A DNA stretch of 64,000 bases from Duganella sp. BJB480 (GTDB taxonomy: Bacteria; Pseudomonadota; Gammaproteobacteria; Burkholderiales; Burkholderiaceae_D). Within the stretch, counting starts at the first letter, position 1. Each line of letters starts with the position of its first letter. Of the stretch, positions 1 to 8,613 are shown one piece after another. A program made the translations under genes and the position numbers. Location of the stretch: the NCBI GenBank assembly GCA_003416985.1, contig QVIN01000013.1, positions 120,822 to 184,821 on the forward strand, given 5' to 3'. Below the pieces are notes generated by a model. It made no database searches. It had not been told where the DNA came from and saw nothing but the letters and a program-made list of their open reading frames with translations.

Positions 1-167
1 GCGGCCTTGGCGTCGGCTTCGACGCGGGCGATCGCTTCCTGGATCGCCTTCATTTCCATCGCGGCGCGCGGGGTGTGGCTCGGTTCGTCAGGGTCATGCA
101 GCGACACCATGGGGAGCAGAGTGACGCTGTCTGGTGCGCTGTCTTGTTTGGCCATTTGTGCTTGCAT
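1..167 (-). CDS. Partial CDS, unknown product (N-terminal 55 residues)
   Basis: An open frame runs off the left edge of the window on the minus strand. It starts at an ATG whose complement is at 165-167; a weak GCGAGA element lies upstream. The visible N-terminus begins MQAQMAKQDSAPDSV and continues with an acidic, Ala/Glu-rich stretch (around EAIARVEADAKA) that looks helical. GC content and codon use match the chromosome, not the nearby element. It lies downstream of the broken srkA gene in the same direction. Too little is visible to assign a family, and the start could be the internal Met 5. Confidence 0.5.
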   Translation of the reverse strand, partial: MQAQMAKQDSAPDSVTLLPMVSLHDPDEPSHTPRAAMEMKAIQEAIARVEADAKA

Positions 168-283
168 GAGAGTTCTCGCTAGACGATATGCCCCGGCACC
201 CACCGGGACTTCTGAGTTCTCATTATCAAGCAGCGGTCAGGCAAGCCGAACCGCAAGGAGAGCGGGAAAAGCCCGTCAATTCG

Positions 284-654
284 CTAGATCGGCAGCGGCG
301 GCTCGTCCATCAGCGAGATCTGCTCCTTGAGCTCGAGGATGCGGTCCTGCCAGTAACGCTGGGTGTTAAACCACGGGAAAGCCACCGGGAAGGCCGGATC
401 GTCCCAGCGCCGCGCCAGCCAGGCCGAGTAATGGATCAGCCGCAGCGTGCGCAGCGCCTCCACCAGATGCAGCTGGCGCGGCTCGAACTCGCAGAAATCC
501 TCGTAGCCGGCCAGGATGTCGCTCATCTGGCGCACCTGGTCGGCGCGCTCGCCGGACAGCATCATCCACAGATCCTGGATCGCCGGCCCCATGCGGCTGT
601 CGTCGAAGTCGACGAAATGCGGGCCGACGTCGGTCCACAGCACGTTGCCGCCGT
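284..654 (-). pseudogene. srkA: srkA 3' fragment (C-terminal third of stress response kinase, separated by insertion)
   Basis: The minus-strand frame encodes the C-terminal part of a SrkA/YihE-type protein kinase, a small bacterial Ser/Thr kinase related to choline/aminoglycoside kinases. Visible parts are GGNVLWTD, the metal-binding segment FVDFDDSR, and the family C-terminal region (TLRLIHYSAWLARRW, RYWQDRILELKEQ), ending at TAG 284-286. The fragment starts inside the catalytic-loop motif HGDCHxGN. The missing 5' part is at 17289-18006 on the same strand; joining the two gives an uninterrupted D-C-H-G-G-N reading. The fragment has no start codon of its own apart from element-derived sequence, so it is very probably non-functional. 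Confidence 0.9.
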
Positions 655-670
655 GTTCTAAGATGTCAAG
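655..670 (+). repeat. Left terminal inverted repeat of the element
   Basis: The sequence GTTCTAAGATGTCAAG directly abuts the host srkA fragment. It matches the reverse complement of the right end (GTTATAGGATGTCAAG) at 14 of 16 positions. A second matching block (CTACATAGTTT, 685-695) lies 14 bases further in; at the right end the equivalent block follows the repeat at once. These are probably recombinase binding sites. Confidence 0.75.
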
Positions 671-809
671 AAAATACAATATAACTACATAGTTTCACTT
701 GAAGGTGCGCCGCCCGCAGCTCGATTGGATTGCCTTTTCTGCCCAGCAGACGTCGTTTTGTGATCTCATATGTTCATCGATTACATATGACCTGAACGGG
801 GAGCGTGTG

Positions 810-2300
810 ATGGCTTTTGTATCAGTGCGTGCCAAAGTTCTGACCGACTCGACTGGCGCCATTTCAGAGATCCCTGTTCTGTTGACGAACAGCGGGCCGT
901 TACAGGTCATGATCGATTACCTTCTTTGGCGCCGGCATGATCGCAGCTTGGGCTGGATGCGCAAGGTTGTTCACGATGTAGCACTGCTCTTGGAATACAT
1001 GGAAGTGAATTTCCAGCACCACCAAGACCCCGAAACGCTCTTCCACTCGTTTGTCCAGCGGCTCTATAGCGGGACCATCGGGACGGACGGCATAGATCCC
1101 AGCGGCTTATATTGGCGCCCGTTCAACCATCGGGCTATTGGCAACGTCATCACGCGGATCACTGATTTTTCATGCTGGGCTGCCGATCGACAAGGTACGA
1201 CGCTGCTAAATCCACTGCGCGCCCCAAGCAGCTATGATGAGATGGTAGCGGTTGCAGCATCGATGGCCAGCAGGGATCGAGCGTTTCTCGGCAACACCTG
1301 GCGAATGCGATCAATAGGACAAGATAGTAATAGCCGGAGCACTCTTCCTCGCAGGCCTCCCAAAGTTAGCGTTTCGGACGATGCTGTCGCATTCCCCGAA
1401 AAGCATTTTGAGGATCTGTTGTTCCACGGATTTCGTCGGCAAAACGGCGAGGGTAAGACCGACCTCACCAAACGGCTCAACCTGCGTGACTGTCTAATCA
1501 CCCTGTTAATGCACGGCGCCGGGTTTCGCATATCGGAGTGCTTCCATCTTTGGGTGTGCGATGTAGGCCCCCATCAACTTGATCCATCGACGGCCCACGT
1601 TCGCATCCATCATCCGAGCTTGGGGGACGCGCCGGACGACTGGTTCGATGAGCGGGGCAATCCAATTAAAAGCAATCGCGGAGCGTACTTGGCTGGGAAG
1701 CACGCGCTGAAGCCGCGAAACGAGGTAATGAACAAGCATTACTCCGGCTGGAAGGACCCGAGCCTGGACAGAAAATATTACATGGAAGCCTACTGGTTTC
1801 AGCCTGAGCTTGGGCGTCTGTTTCTTCACTTGTGGATGCTGTACCTAAAGGAGCTAATCAAGATTCCTCGCTCCCACCCCTATGCGTTCGTTGTGGAAGA
1901 AGGAGACACGGCCGGGGATATGTACAGCATCGACAATTACAAACAGGCCCATGCCAGAGCTGTGCGCCGCATTGGCTTGGTTCCCAGCAAGTCCCTCGGC
2001 ACCACCCCTCACGGCCACCGGCACGCCTACGGTCGCCGGCTAATGCGCAGCGGCGTTGCTCCACAAGTGAAACAGAAGGCCTTGCATCATAAGTCCGTGG
2101 CATCTCAAGCAATATACACCGCTCCGAGCGCCACTGACGTCAGCAACGCATTGAGCGAAGCGACACGAAACCTCGACCTCCTCGCCGCTGGCGGAAACCA
2201 TGTGAAGCCGACTTTTAATTTCGAAAAACTATTGGCCCACGGATTCGAGGATGTCGATCCCGACGGTCTATTTTCCGGCCCAAATCCAAAGTTGAGGTAA
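810..2300 (+). CDS. gmtY: GmtY-like tyrosine recombinase
   Basis: Site-specific tyrosine recombinase, first gene of a three-gene mobility module. The C-terminal catalytic set is complete: R240 in GAGFRISE, H401-x-x-R404 in TPHGHRHAYGRR, H427 and nucleophile Y436 in the AIYTAP context (numbered from the chosen start). The start is ATG 810, preceded by GGGGAG seven bases upstream; a longer frame from a TTG at 699 has no ribosome binding site and would run into the element end. The N-terminal 200 residues resemble a core-binding domain. It sits 5 bases upstream of gmtZ, so the genes are co-transcribed. The trio order matches the Gamma-Mobile-Trio GmtY-GmtZ-GmtX arrangement and, more distantly, Tn554 TnpA-TnpB-TnpC. 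Confidence 0.75.
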   Translation: MAFVSVRAKVLTDSTGAISEIPVLLTNSGPLQVMIDYLLWRRHDRSLGWMRKVVHDVALLLEYMEVNFQHHQDPETLFHSFVQRLYSGTIGTDGIDPSGLYWRPFNHRAIGNVITRITDFSCWAADRQGTTLLNPLRAPSSYDEMVAVAASMASRDRAFLGNTWRMRSIGQDSNSRSTLPRRPPKVSVSDDAVAFPEKHFEDLLFHGFRRQNGEGKTDLTKRLNLRDCLITLLMHGAGFRISECFHLWVCDVGPHQLDPSTAHVRIHHPSLGDAPDDWFDERGNPIKSNRGAYLAGKHALKPRNEVMNKHYSGWKDPSLDRKYYMEAYWFQPELGRLFLHLWMLYLKELIKIPRSHPYAFVVEEGDTAGDMYSIDNYKQAHARAVRRIGLVPSKSLGTTPHGHRHAYGRRLMRSGVAPQVKQKALHHKSVASQAIYTAPSATDVSNALSEATRNLDLLAAGGNHVKPTFNFEKLLAHGFEDVDPDGLFSGPNPKLR

Positions 2301-2305
2301 TTGCC

Positions 2306-4885
2306 ATGCCACGAACGAGAAGAAGCCAACGCATACCTGTATCAGCTGACGTTACGTTTGAATGGATGGCCCGCGAACTGGGTGGGGAATTCGAAGAGTG
2401 GCGCGTTTGGGCAGCCACCTGGCTCGCAACGCAGCCTTTGGGCCTTGCTGACCGCATTAATGGTTTGCGCGCGTTCTTCAAACACTACCTCCATCGTCTG
2501 AAGCTTCCTGTATCCCCATCGATTCTTCTCCGACGGGAGCAGCCGTTACCTGACTTTTTCGAAACTTCTCTACCGCAAACCCACGGCGGTATAAAGTGGA
2601 ACAATAAGGTCCGGATTTTTCTTGACTGGGTACTGCAAACCCACTTCTCCGAGCCGGATGATAATGGCCGTCCAGTGGTGAGCCCCGTCTTCTGGAACCC
2701 GGTCTCATACCGCAGCCAAACAGGGAAAATTCGCCCCAACGAATCTGTGCATTCTCCTCTGCCTTATCGGTATATAGTCGAACTGCGAGAGCGCCTGGCG
2801 CCAGGAAAGAATTTCCGCGACTGGTTATGGACCCACAGCGTTGCTCACGGCCAGCATGGCGTGCGCAACGACTGGTTCGAGGTTACAGAGGACAAGCTCG
2901 ATTATGAAGATCCGGACTGCGTCTGGCGAACACGCCGCACAAGCTATAAGAGGGGAAATCGACAAATCTATGAGTTATGGAGCCCAGTACGCGCGGTCGT
3001 CTTGATCACAAAACTCATGATACCGCTTCGCACGCACCAGGTCCGGGTACTGGACTCGGGTGAGGCGGACACTTGGCGCTACGCATCCAGTGGATGGGAG
3101 TTGAACAAAGGGGCGCATGCAGGGGGGACTAAGCGAAAACCTGTCGAAAGAGGCGTATTTCGCCAACAACGTGACCTCGATCTAGACGAGGTGCGTACCT
3201 CCCTTTATATCAATACAAACAAGACGGCGGACATCGCCAAACAAGGCGAAACCGGATATGTGATCCCTTGGCAGTACACCGAGCTGCTGTACTGGCTGGA
3301 AAAACTGCGAAATTGGCAAGCGAAATATAACCCGGTGCCGCAGCCAATCAGTTGGCACCATCTTGACCATCGCCACCTGCGTGGCCCTCGATCGGATTAT
3401 CAACTTTCGCGTATGCCGGATACATGTTTTCTATTTCGCGACGCAGCTGCGCATGGCGATGATAAGTACAAGCCGATCATCGACGACCCCATTTTTTCCC
3501 TCTGGTACAGGTTGTTGTTGGACCTAGAGCAGCGCTGTGCCGCTCGGGGCGAGACAGGTGCGAACGGCAAGGCTCTGAAGTTCGTGGCCGACAACACAAG
3601 ACGAACAACGCTGTATCCCTTGCATAGTCTGCGAGTATCGCTATTGACATGCCTCGCGGTCGATGCGGAGGTGCCATTAGTTGTACTTGCCAAGCTGGTA
3701 GCTGGTCACAGTCGCGTCATTATGACACTCTATTACACGAAGATTGGCGTCACACAAATGACCCGCATCCTCGATGCAGCAAGTAGCAAACTGCAGGAGA
3801 CCGCCGAAGCTGGGTTAAGACGCTTTCTCGCTGAAGCCGAGTACGATGAACTGACGAACAAGATCGTTGCAAACAACATGGAAGGGCTAAAGGCATCGCT
3901 GGTCATTCGGCCAGAAGATCGTAATCCGGCAGGCTGGATGGCACGTAGCTACGGCATGTGTCTGGTCGGGGGAAATTCATCATCCGATGAATTTAACGGC
4001 AAAGTCGGTGGGTGCGCCAATGGCGGAGAACTATTGCGAAGCAATACCAAGGATGTATCGAACAACATATACGCCCCGGTCCCTGGCGGCCCTGGCAATT
4101 GCATTCGGTGCCGCTGGTTTGTCACTGAACCGCACTACATCGATGCACTTCGCGCCCACTTTAACAACTTGAGTTATCACCTGGTCGAACAGGCGAAGGT
4201 CGCAAAAAAACACGAAGTAAAGCTGGAAGCATTGAAGGCGAAGCGTTACCAGGCTGAACAGGCAGACGCTCCCTTTACCGAAAATGCCGAACTCGCCCGC
4301 GCGGCAACACTATGGGAAATGGAGATTGCCAAGACCGACGAACTTGGCCATGATTTAATCGCTACCTTCCGCCTCATCAAGCGCTGCTTCAACCTGATCG
4401 AGAAGTCCTCCAATGGAGAAAAGTTCACCCAGCAGATCGTTGCGGTCGGCGGCATGGCGGACTTGAAGTTGGTATTCGAAAGCACACAATCCGAACTGCT
4501 TCAGATATCGGGGATTTGTCAGGATGCCGAACTATATCCTGATGAAAATCCTGGCCAGGCAGTGTTCCGACGATCACAACTATTGGATAGCGCCTTGTAC
4601 CGAGAGGGATACCAACCAGTGTTTGCTCATCTGTCTCGCGACGAACAACTTCACTTGGGGAACCGTTTCATGGATCACCTGGCGATCCTTGCCCAACCTG
4701 ACAATCAAGCGCAAGGCTTGCGGCGTGTTGTGGGCATGATTGAGACTGGACGCAGCCTGGCCGATCTGGGGCTCGAAGAAGATTGGGAGCGACACCTCGA
4801 ACCAGGATCGGATCACGGATCTGCACGTGTCTATGATCTGACAAACAAATCCAAAGCCCTGCCACTAAACAAACAATCTCCCTAA
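2306..4885 (+). CDS. gmtZ: GmtZ-like (VPA1269-family) large integrase
   Basis: A large 859-residue recombinase-like protein. A tyrosine recombinase signature can be read: R242 in PLRTHQVR, H440-x-x-R443 (HSLR), H468 in the GHS motif and tyrosines 476-477 in LYYTK. A long C-terminal extension follows with a Cys/Gly-rich segment at about residues 550-610 (including NCIRCRWFV), a possible metal site, and then a helical, probably coiled-coil region. Its length and architecture match the VPA1269/GmtZ family, from recall. A good ribosome binding site (TTGAGGTAA) precedes ATG 2306. It overlaps gmtX by one base, so translation is likely coupled. It should act with GmtY at the two element ends. Confidence 0.75.
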   Translation: MPRTRRSQRIPVSADVTFEWMARELGGEFEEWRVWAATWLATQPLGLADRINGLRAFFKHYLHRLKLPVSPSILLRREQPLPDFFETSLPQTHGGIKWNNKVRIFLDWVLQTHFSEPDDNGRPVVSPVFWNPVSYRSQTGKIRPNESVHSPLPYRYIVELRERLAPGKNFRDWLWTHSVAHGQHGVRNDWFEVTEDKLDYEDPDCVWRTRRTSYKRGNRQIYELWSPVRAVVLITKLMIPLRTHQVRVLDSGEADTWRYASSGWELNKGAHAGGTKRKPVERGVFRQQRDLDLDEVRTSLYINTNKTADIAKQGETGYVIPWQYTELLYWLEKLRNWQAKYNPVPQPISWHHLDHRHLRGPRSDYQLSRMPDTCFLFRDAAAHGDDKYKPIIDDPIFSLWYRLLLDLEQRCAARGETGANGKALKFVADNTRRTTLYPLHSLRVSLLTCLAVDAEVPLVVLAKLVAGHSRVIMTLYYTKIGVTQMTRILDAASSKLQETAEAGLRRFLAEAEYDELTNKIVANNMEGLKASLVIRPEDRNPAGWMARSYGMCLVGGNSSSDEFNGKVGGCANGGELLRSNTKDVSNNIYAPVPGGPGNCIRCRWFVTEPHYIDALRAHFNNLSYHLVEQAKVAKKHEVKLEALKAKRYQAEQADAPFTENAELARAATLWEMEIAKTDELGHDLIATFRLIKRCFNLIEKSSNGEKFTQQIVAVGGMADLKLVFESTQSELLQISGICQDAELYPDENPGQAVFRRSQLLDSALYREGYQPVFAHLSRDEQLHLGNRFMDHLAILAQPDNQAQGLRRVVGMIETGRSLADLGLEEDWERHLEPGSDHGSARVYDLTNKSKALPLNKQSP

Positions 4886-5547
4886 TGAGTAAAGTCCATC
4901 CAAACGAATTATTAAATACCCTGACTGTCGGTGCCCGGCCGCAGAAGTGTAGGAATCTGGAGATCATGCACGAGGTATGCAGCGAGCTGCACAGGTTGGG
5001 CAGTCTCGACTTCTCATTGGCGACAGTTGGCAGGATGTCACAGGAACGAGGTGGCATGTCCCAGCGAGCGCTGTACAACTCCACATCCCGCGACTTCAAA
5101 ACCTTGATCCGAGCATGGGCAAGCTTCGCTGCACCTAACAAAAGATCATCAGCCGAACCGCTCTCCCGCGACAAGTTAACAGATAACGATCTACTTCAGA
5201 AAATTCCTGACCCTGCCCTACGTGCGCTGCTCGGGCAGGTGATTGCCGAGCGAGATCGCTTACGTGGCGAGGTCAAATTGCTTCGTGCAAACGCCAACGT
5301 GGTGGTCGATCGCCGAGTCCTTCCTGGTCATATTAACGTTACGCCGAAGGGCGAAGTCATCCAAGTTATGAGCAGTGTGGGATTGTCCGAGACCGAAAAA
5401 CAAGCTTTGCAGCGGGCGATCTCGGCAGAGTTCTTAACTCAGGAGGGCTGGTCTGAAGGTGCTAACGGGGAAATCTTAAACTCGCGGGGCAGAAAACTCT
5501 TTGATATCGGCTTTATCAACGCAATCAAGAAAACACTCACTTCATGA
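4885..5547 (+). CDS. gmtX: GmtX-like accessory protein of the recombinase trio
   Basis: A 220-residue protein starting at ATG 4885, which overlaps the gmtZ stop. The N-terminal 70 residues contain the GmtX-type pattern (DFSLATVGRMSQERGG followed by ALYNSTSRDFKTLI), consistent with a helix-turn-helix-like DNA-binding region. A short coiled coil lies near residues 110-140 (ALLGQVIAERDRLRGEVKLL). In Tn554-like modules the third protein is an accessory factor without catalytic residues; the same role is inferred here. Family recognition is from memory of GmtX sequences. The published family was described mainly from Gammaproteobacteria, so its presence in a betaproteobacterium is of note. Confidence 0.7.
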   Translation: MSKVHPNELLNTLTVGARPQKCRNLEIMHEVCSELHRLGSLDFSLATVGRMSQERGGMSQRALYNSTSRDFKTLIRAWASFAAPNKRSSAEPLSRDKLTDNDLLQKIPDPALRALLGQVIAERDRLRGEVKLLRANANVVVDRRVLPGHINVTPKGEVIQVMSSVGLSETEKQALQRAISAEFLTQEGWSEGANGEILNSRGRKLFDIGFINAIKKTLTS

Positions 5548-5660
5548 TCCTGCTGGAAATCTAAACGTGGCGACCTAAGGTGTAGTGATCGCGACTTGAT
5601 CTGACAGTTAAGCATATTAAATTCCGCTGATCTTTATCTAACTGTGCACGAATTGAAAGC

Positions 5661-5963
5661 ATGCGCCTTCTTGGATCCATCTTGACTTTTTTAAACAAAG
5701 CCAAGAATAGTGACATTTCGAGAGAATTCGCGAGATACTTTCATTTTAAAATTGGTCTTTTTTATTATGGGTTATTTTTTTATTTTTTGATAATCCGCCA
5801 AATAGCCTTCATCCACAATTTCGATGGCATAAGAAATTTCGATTCTGATATACAAAAAAACTATACCAACGATTTTATTGAAAAAATTGTGATAGCCTCA
5901 ATACACCATATTATTGTGATATGGCAATTAATACGAGGAAAAGTAAATGGAAGAGTTATCTAA
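5661..5963 (+). CDS. Small two-helix membrane protein, candidate microcin immunity protein
   Basis: A 100-residue open frame with two hydrophobic segments, at about residues 28-50 (IGLFYYGLFFYFLII) and 75-92 (KIVIASIHHIIVIWQLI). Its 3' end overlaps the start of the microcin precursor by 17 bases. Class II microcin operons commonly place a 70-100 residue, two- or three-helix immunity gene directly before the precursor (as in cvi-cvaC and mchI-mchB), which is the main reason to call this a gene. Counter-evidence: the region is very AT-rich, the ribosome binding site before ATG 5661 is weak and no homologue is recognised. Immunity is an inference from position and topology. Confidence 0.45.
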   Translation: MRLLGSILTFLNKAKNSDISREFARYFHFKIGLFYYGLFFYFLIIRQIAFIHNFDGIRNFDSDIQKNYTNDFIEKIVIASIHHIIVIWQLIRGKVNGRVI

Positions 5964-6147
5964 AGAGGAAATCGAATTGGTCAGTGGTGGTAATACCCCG
6001 ACTGGCGCCGGATGGACGCTGGGTGCGACGTTAGTGGGAATTGCGGCAGGCGTTGCTACTGGTGGGCTTATTGGCGTGCTAGTAATAGGTGGGGCCGCAG
6101 TTGGTGGTCTGGCATATGCCTACGATTTCTATCACGACAATGCCTAA
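5947..6147 (+). CDS. Class II microcin/bacteriocin-like precursor with double-glycine leader
   Basis: A 66-residue peptide precursor. Residues 1-15 (MEELSKEEIELVSGG) form a typical double-glycine leader, with hydrophobics spaced as in the consensus and cleavage expected after G15. The core (residues 16-66) is Gly/Ala/Val-rich with many GxxxG-like steps (AAGVATGGLIG, GGAAVGGLAYAY), suggesting a membrane-active helix, and ends in DFYHDNA. It has neither the Ser/Gly-rich C-terminus of siderophore microcins such as H47, M or E492, nor cysteines. The ribosome binding site AGGAAAAG precedes ATG 5947. The downstream C39-peptidase exporter should remove the leader. No exact known bacteriocin is recognised. 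Confidence 0.8.
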   Translation: MEELSKEEIELVSGGNTPTGAGWTLGATLVGIAAGVATGGLIGVLVIGGAAVGGLAYAYDFYHDNA

Positions 6148-6231
6148 CGAAATGTTCGGTCGTCTATAAGACGTCTGGCATTTAGTACAAACCACGGTCT
6201 TTCATAAGGCCGTGCAACTCATCTAGGTATT

Positions 6232-6720
6232 ATGTATATTTTCAACGATGGCACCAACGAAGGCGTGAGTTTCTTTTATCCACTAATTTCAAATAAACGA
6301 TCTACTCTAAAAGTTATGCCTTGGTCGCGTTACCAAAAATTTTCAATGATGTCCATTATTTCGAGCATTGCCCTTTTTTCTTGCGGTTTGATTTTATTAA
6401 TAAAAAACCATATCGACGATCCACTATTCAATGGATTTTCTAGTGCTGTATTTTTTGTTGGTTGTTTGAAATTTTTCCTATTTAAAGCCGACACGTCAGT
6501 AAAAATATCGACCGCCACAATGAATAAGGCACCAATAACCGTTTCGATCGATTTTAGCTTCTATTTCCTATCTTTAATTTTCATGGAAATCCTTTATGGT
6601 CGCACAGCGCCAGACATGGTGAATTCGCTAGCCTTCGCGATTTTAATATTTTTGTTTTTAGCCATCGTCCCTATTTTAAATCAGATAATAGCGCGGATGG
6701 GTAAAAATAAGATTCGATAG
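6232..6720 (+). CDS. Four-helix integral membrane protein of unknown function
   Basis: A 162-residue protein with about four membrane segments: near residues 38-60 (SIISSIALFSCGLILLI), 68-84 (SAVFFVGCLKFFLF), 103-118 and 130-152 (SLAFAILIFLFLAIVPIL). It lies between the precursor and the mchC-like gene in the same orientation and shares their low GC. No family is recognised. By context it could be a second immunity protein or help localise the modification or export machinery. Confidence 0.6.
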   Translation: MYIFNDGTNEGVSFFYPLISNKRSTLKVMPWSRYQKFSMMSIISSIALFSCGLILLIKNHIDDPLFNGFSSAVFFVGCLKFFLFKADTSVKISTATMNKAPITVSIDFSFYFLSLIFMEILYGRTAPDMVNSLAFAILIFLFLAIVPILNQIIARMGKNKIR

Positions 6721-6855
6721 AAAATTACAAAATCTCATAAAGATTTCCGAATTTTCAAAGCCACTAAATTATTTAAAGTCCTTGAGACGGAAGTATTTTT
6801 TGTTGCTTTGTTACTTGATATCTGTGCGGCCAGTGACGAAAAATAGAACTATATT

Positions 6856-8613
6856 ATGCTGACAAAATTATTTGTAAATTTCTCTGTGAAAAAACTTTTG
6901 TCCGGGAAGCCATTGTGGATTTGCAACGACTTTTTTCAAAAAAATAATAATGATAATCTTTTTGACACTCGCGAAAACATTGCTATAACTGAGAAGAAAT
7001 TTTTTAACAGGTTTGCATATGCAATTTCTAATTCAAGCTGGCTTGAACCACTAGAATTTGATGAAAATAGAACAAGGACCTATCAAGCGGAGCGCTATGG
7101 TGGCGCTGGCATAGGCGATAATGGCGGGGGTGTCCGTGTAGGTAATACTGGAAAATTCCAGGTAAAAGGGATCGGTAGAAATCCGTTGTGCGGGAATGGA
7201 GCGAACGTTCGTCATTCGTATGGAGCCTTAAGTGCCTTCGAGGCAATTTATGAAGCGATTTATTCTAACGTTCTTAATAAGGTGTTACCAATCGGAGCAG
7301 CCGACGTCTATGGAGTCATAGTAACTAGAAAATTTTCTGCGTATGTTGAATATGATGACGAAAACGGCAACAATTACAAGAAAGGATGGGGGGCATTACT
7401 GGTCCGAGAGATCTGTCTACGGCCAAGCCACTTCTTTCGCGCGACATTATATAAGCCTAACAAAGATAATAATATCCCATCAGATGTCGCACGTGTTAGA
7501 GCGGTAAATAAATCGTTCTACAAAAGCTTCAGCGATACGAATAGCTTCATCGCGTACTTAGGTAAATTTTTGCAGCGCTGCGCTAACCAATTTGCGTTTG
7601 CCAGGGTTGCTAGAATTGCGCATGGAGCGTTGTCACCGTCAAACATCTCAATTGACGGACGTTGGTTAGATCTGGCTTGCTCCACATTCGTTAGAGGTGG
7701 AGAAAATAGTGGCTATCTAATTCCATTCTATGGCGAACCTGACGCAATCGCTGATTACCTTCGTGAATTGATCAGCGAATTTTCCAAGTACAACAACTTG
7801 GAATTGAATGCTGCACCGTTGTTAAATTATTATTCAAACCAGTTTTCCAGTTGTTTGAAAAAACATCTATGTTATTTATTTTCTTTTAATTTCGACCATA
7901 TCGACGAAACCGTAAAAAAAACGGAATACGAGATTCTTGTTCATCAAGTACATCGTGTTATTTACTCTGCAAAGAAAATAACGGCCGGCTATCCTGAATT
8001 ACTCAATGAATTAGACCCGGTTATCGCTCTTATCGAAGGGCTATTTTTGTCGCTAGCCAATAGGTCGGAGGGACTTGACATAATGCAGCCATGCCATGGC
8101 ATAGCCGGGTTTAACGCAGTTCAAACCCTAGATGCGTTTCATGCAGTGACACGTTCCGTATTTTCTCATGCGCAGAACAATGCCATAGATTTTAGTATAT
8201 TTGTTAGGAATTCAGTTATTTCATCTCTTAAACGTTCTTTGTTAACTGAATTTTTTTACAAGAAAAGATTGGACAAACAAATACAATCTATTTTGGATGC
8301 AGATTGCCTTGACGAAATCTCTGGATTCATCAATATTTCAATTGAAATTTCTGAATGGGTATTTTCCGATTCTACGGACTCATTCCTATGGTTATATCGC
8401 GGAAATGGATTGAAGTTATTTTCAAAAATCGATTCCCCTGGTTTTTATTTGACATTTAATGAAACTTCATATAGCTCAAATGCATGTGATATCCATACAC
8501 TTATCGATCAAATTGATCCTTCGGTGTTTATCTTGAATGGATATAACTTTAAATCTTATTTGTCTAGGTTGCTTAATTTGCTCACGATAGTTGGAACAAT
8601 AAAAAATGTTTGA
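6856..8613 (+). CDS. MchC/MceJ-like microcin modification protein with SelO-like motifs
   Basis: A 585-residue protein, overlapping the next gene by 8 bases. By pairing and size it matches MchC/MceJ of the H47/E492 microcin clusters, which act with an HlyC-like partner to modify the precursor C-terminus. By eye it also follows the motif order of the SelO pseudokinase/AMPylase family: a Gly-rich loop (GGAGIGDNGGG, 82-92), FQVKGIGRNP with K104, a helix with SAFEAIYEAIY, LRPSHFFR (188-195; compare VAPSxLRFG), and HGALSPSNIS...WLDLA (256-274; compare HGVMNTDNMS...IDYG). N263 and D272 would be metal ligands, while the SelO catalytic Asp is Ser here. AMP or adenylate chemistry is an inference. The C-terminal 250 residues are unassigned. 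Confidence 0.65.
   Translation: MLTKLFVNFSVKKLLSGKPLWICNDFFQKNNNDNLFDTRENIAITEKKFFNRFAYAISNSSWLEPLEFDENRTRTYQAERYGGAGIGDNGGGVRVGNTGKFQVKGIGRNPLCGNGANVRHSYGALSAFEAIYEAIYSNVLNKVLPIGAADVYGVIVTRKFSAYVEYDDENGNNYKKGWGALLVREICLRPSHFFRATLYKPNKDNNIPSDVARVRAVNKSFYKSFSDTNSFIAYLGKFLQRCANQFAFARVARIAHGALSPSNISIDGRWLDLACSTFVRGGENSGYLIPFYGEPDAIADYLRELISEFSKYNNLELNAAPLLNYYSNQFSSCLKKHLCYLFSFNFDHIDETVKKTEYEILVHQVHRVIYSAKKITAGYPELLNELDPVIALIEGLFLSLANRSEGLDIMQPCHGIAGFNAVQTLDAFHAVTRSVFSHAQNNAIDFSIFVRNSVISSLKRSLLTEFFYKKRLDKQIQSILDADCLDEISGFINISIEISEWVFSDSTDSFLWLYRGNGLKLFSKIDSPGFYLTFNETSYSSNACDIHTLIDQIDPSVFILNGYNFKSYLSRLLNLLTIVGTIKNV

Noticed and set aside
699-809. Upstream extension of the GmtY-like recombinase from a TTG at 699
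   Set aside because: No ribosome binding site, the codons fall in the terminal repeat region, and ATG 810 has a good site.
5947-6147. Siderophore-type microcin with Ser-rich tail
   Set aside because: The C-terminus has no serines and no siderophore genes are present, so only the general microcin-like call is kept.
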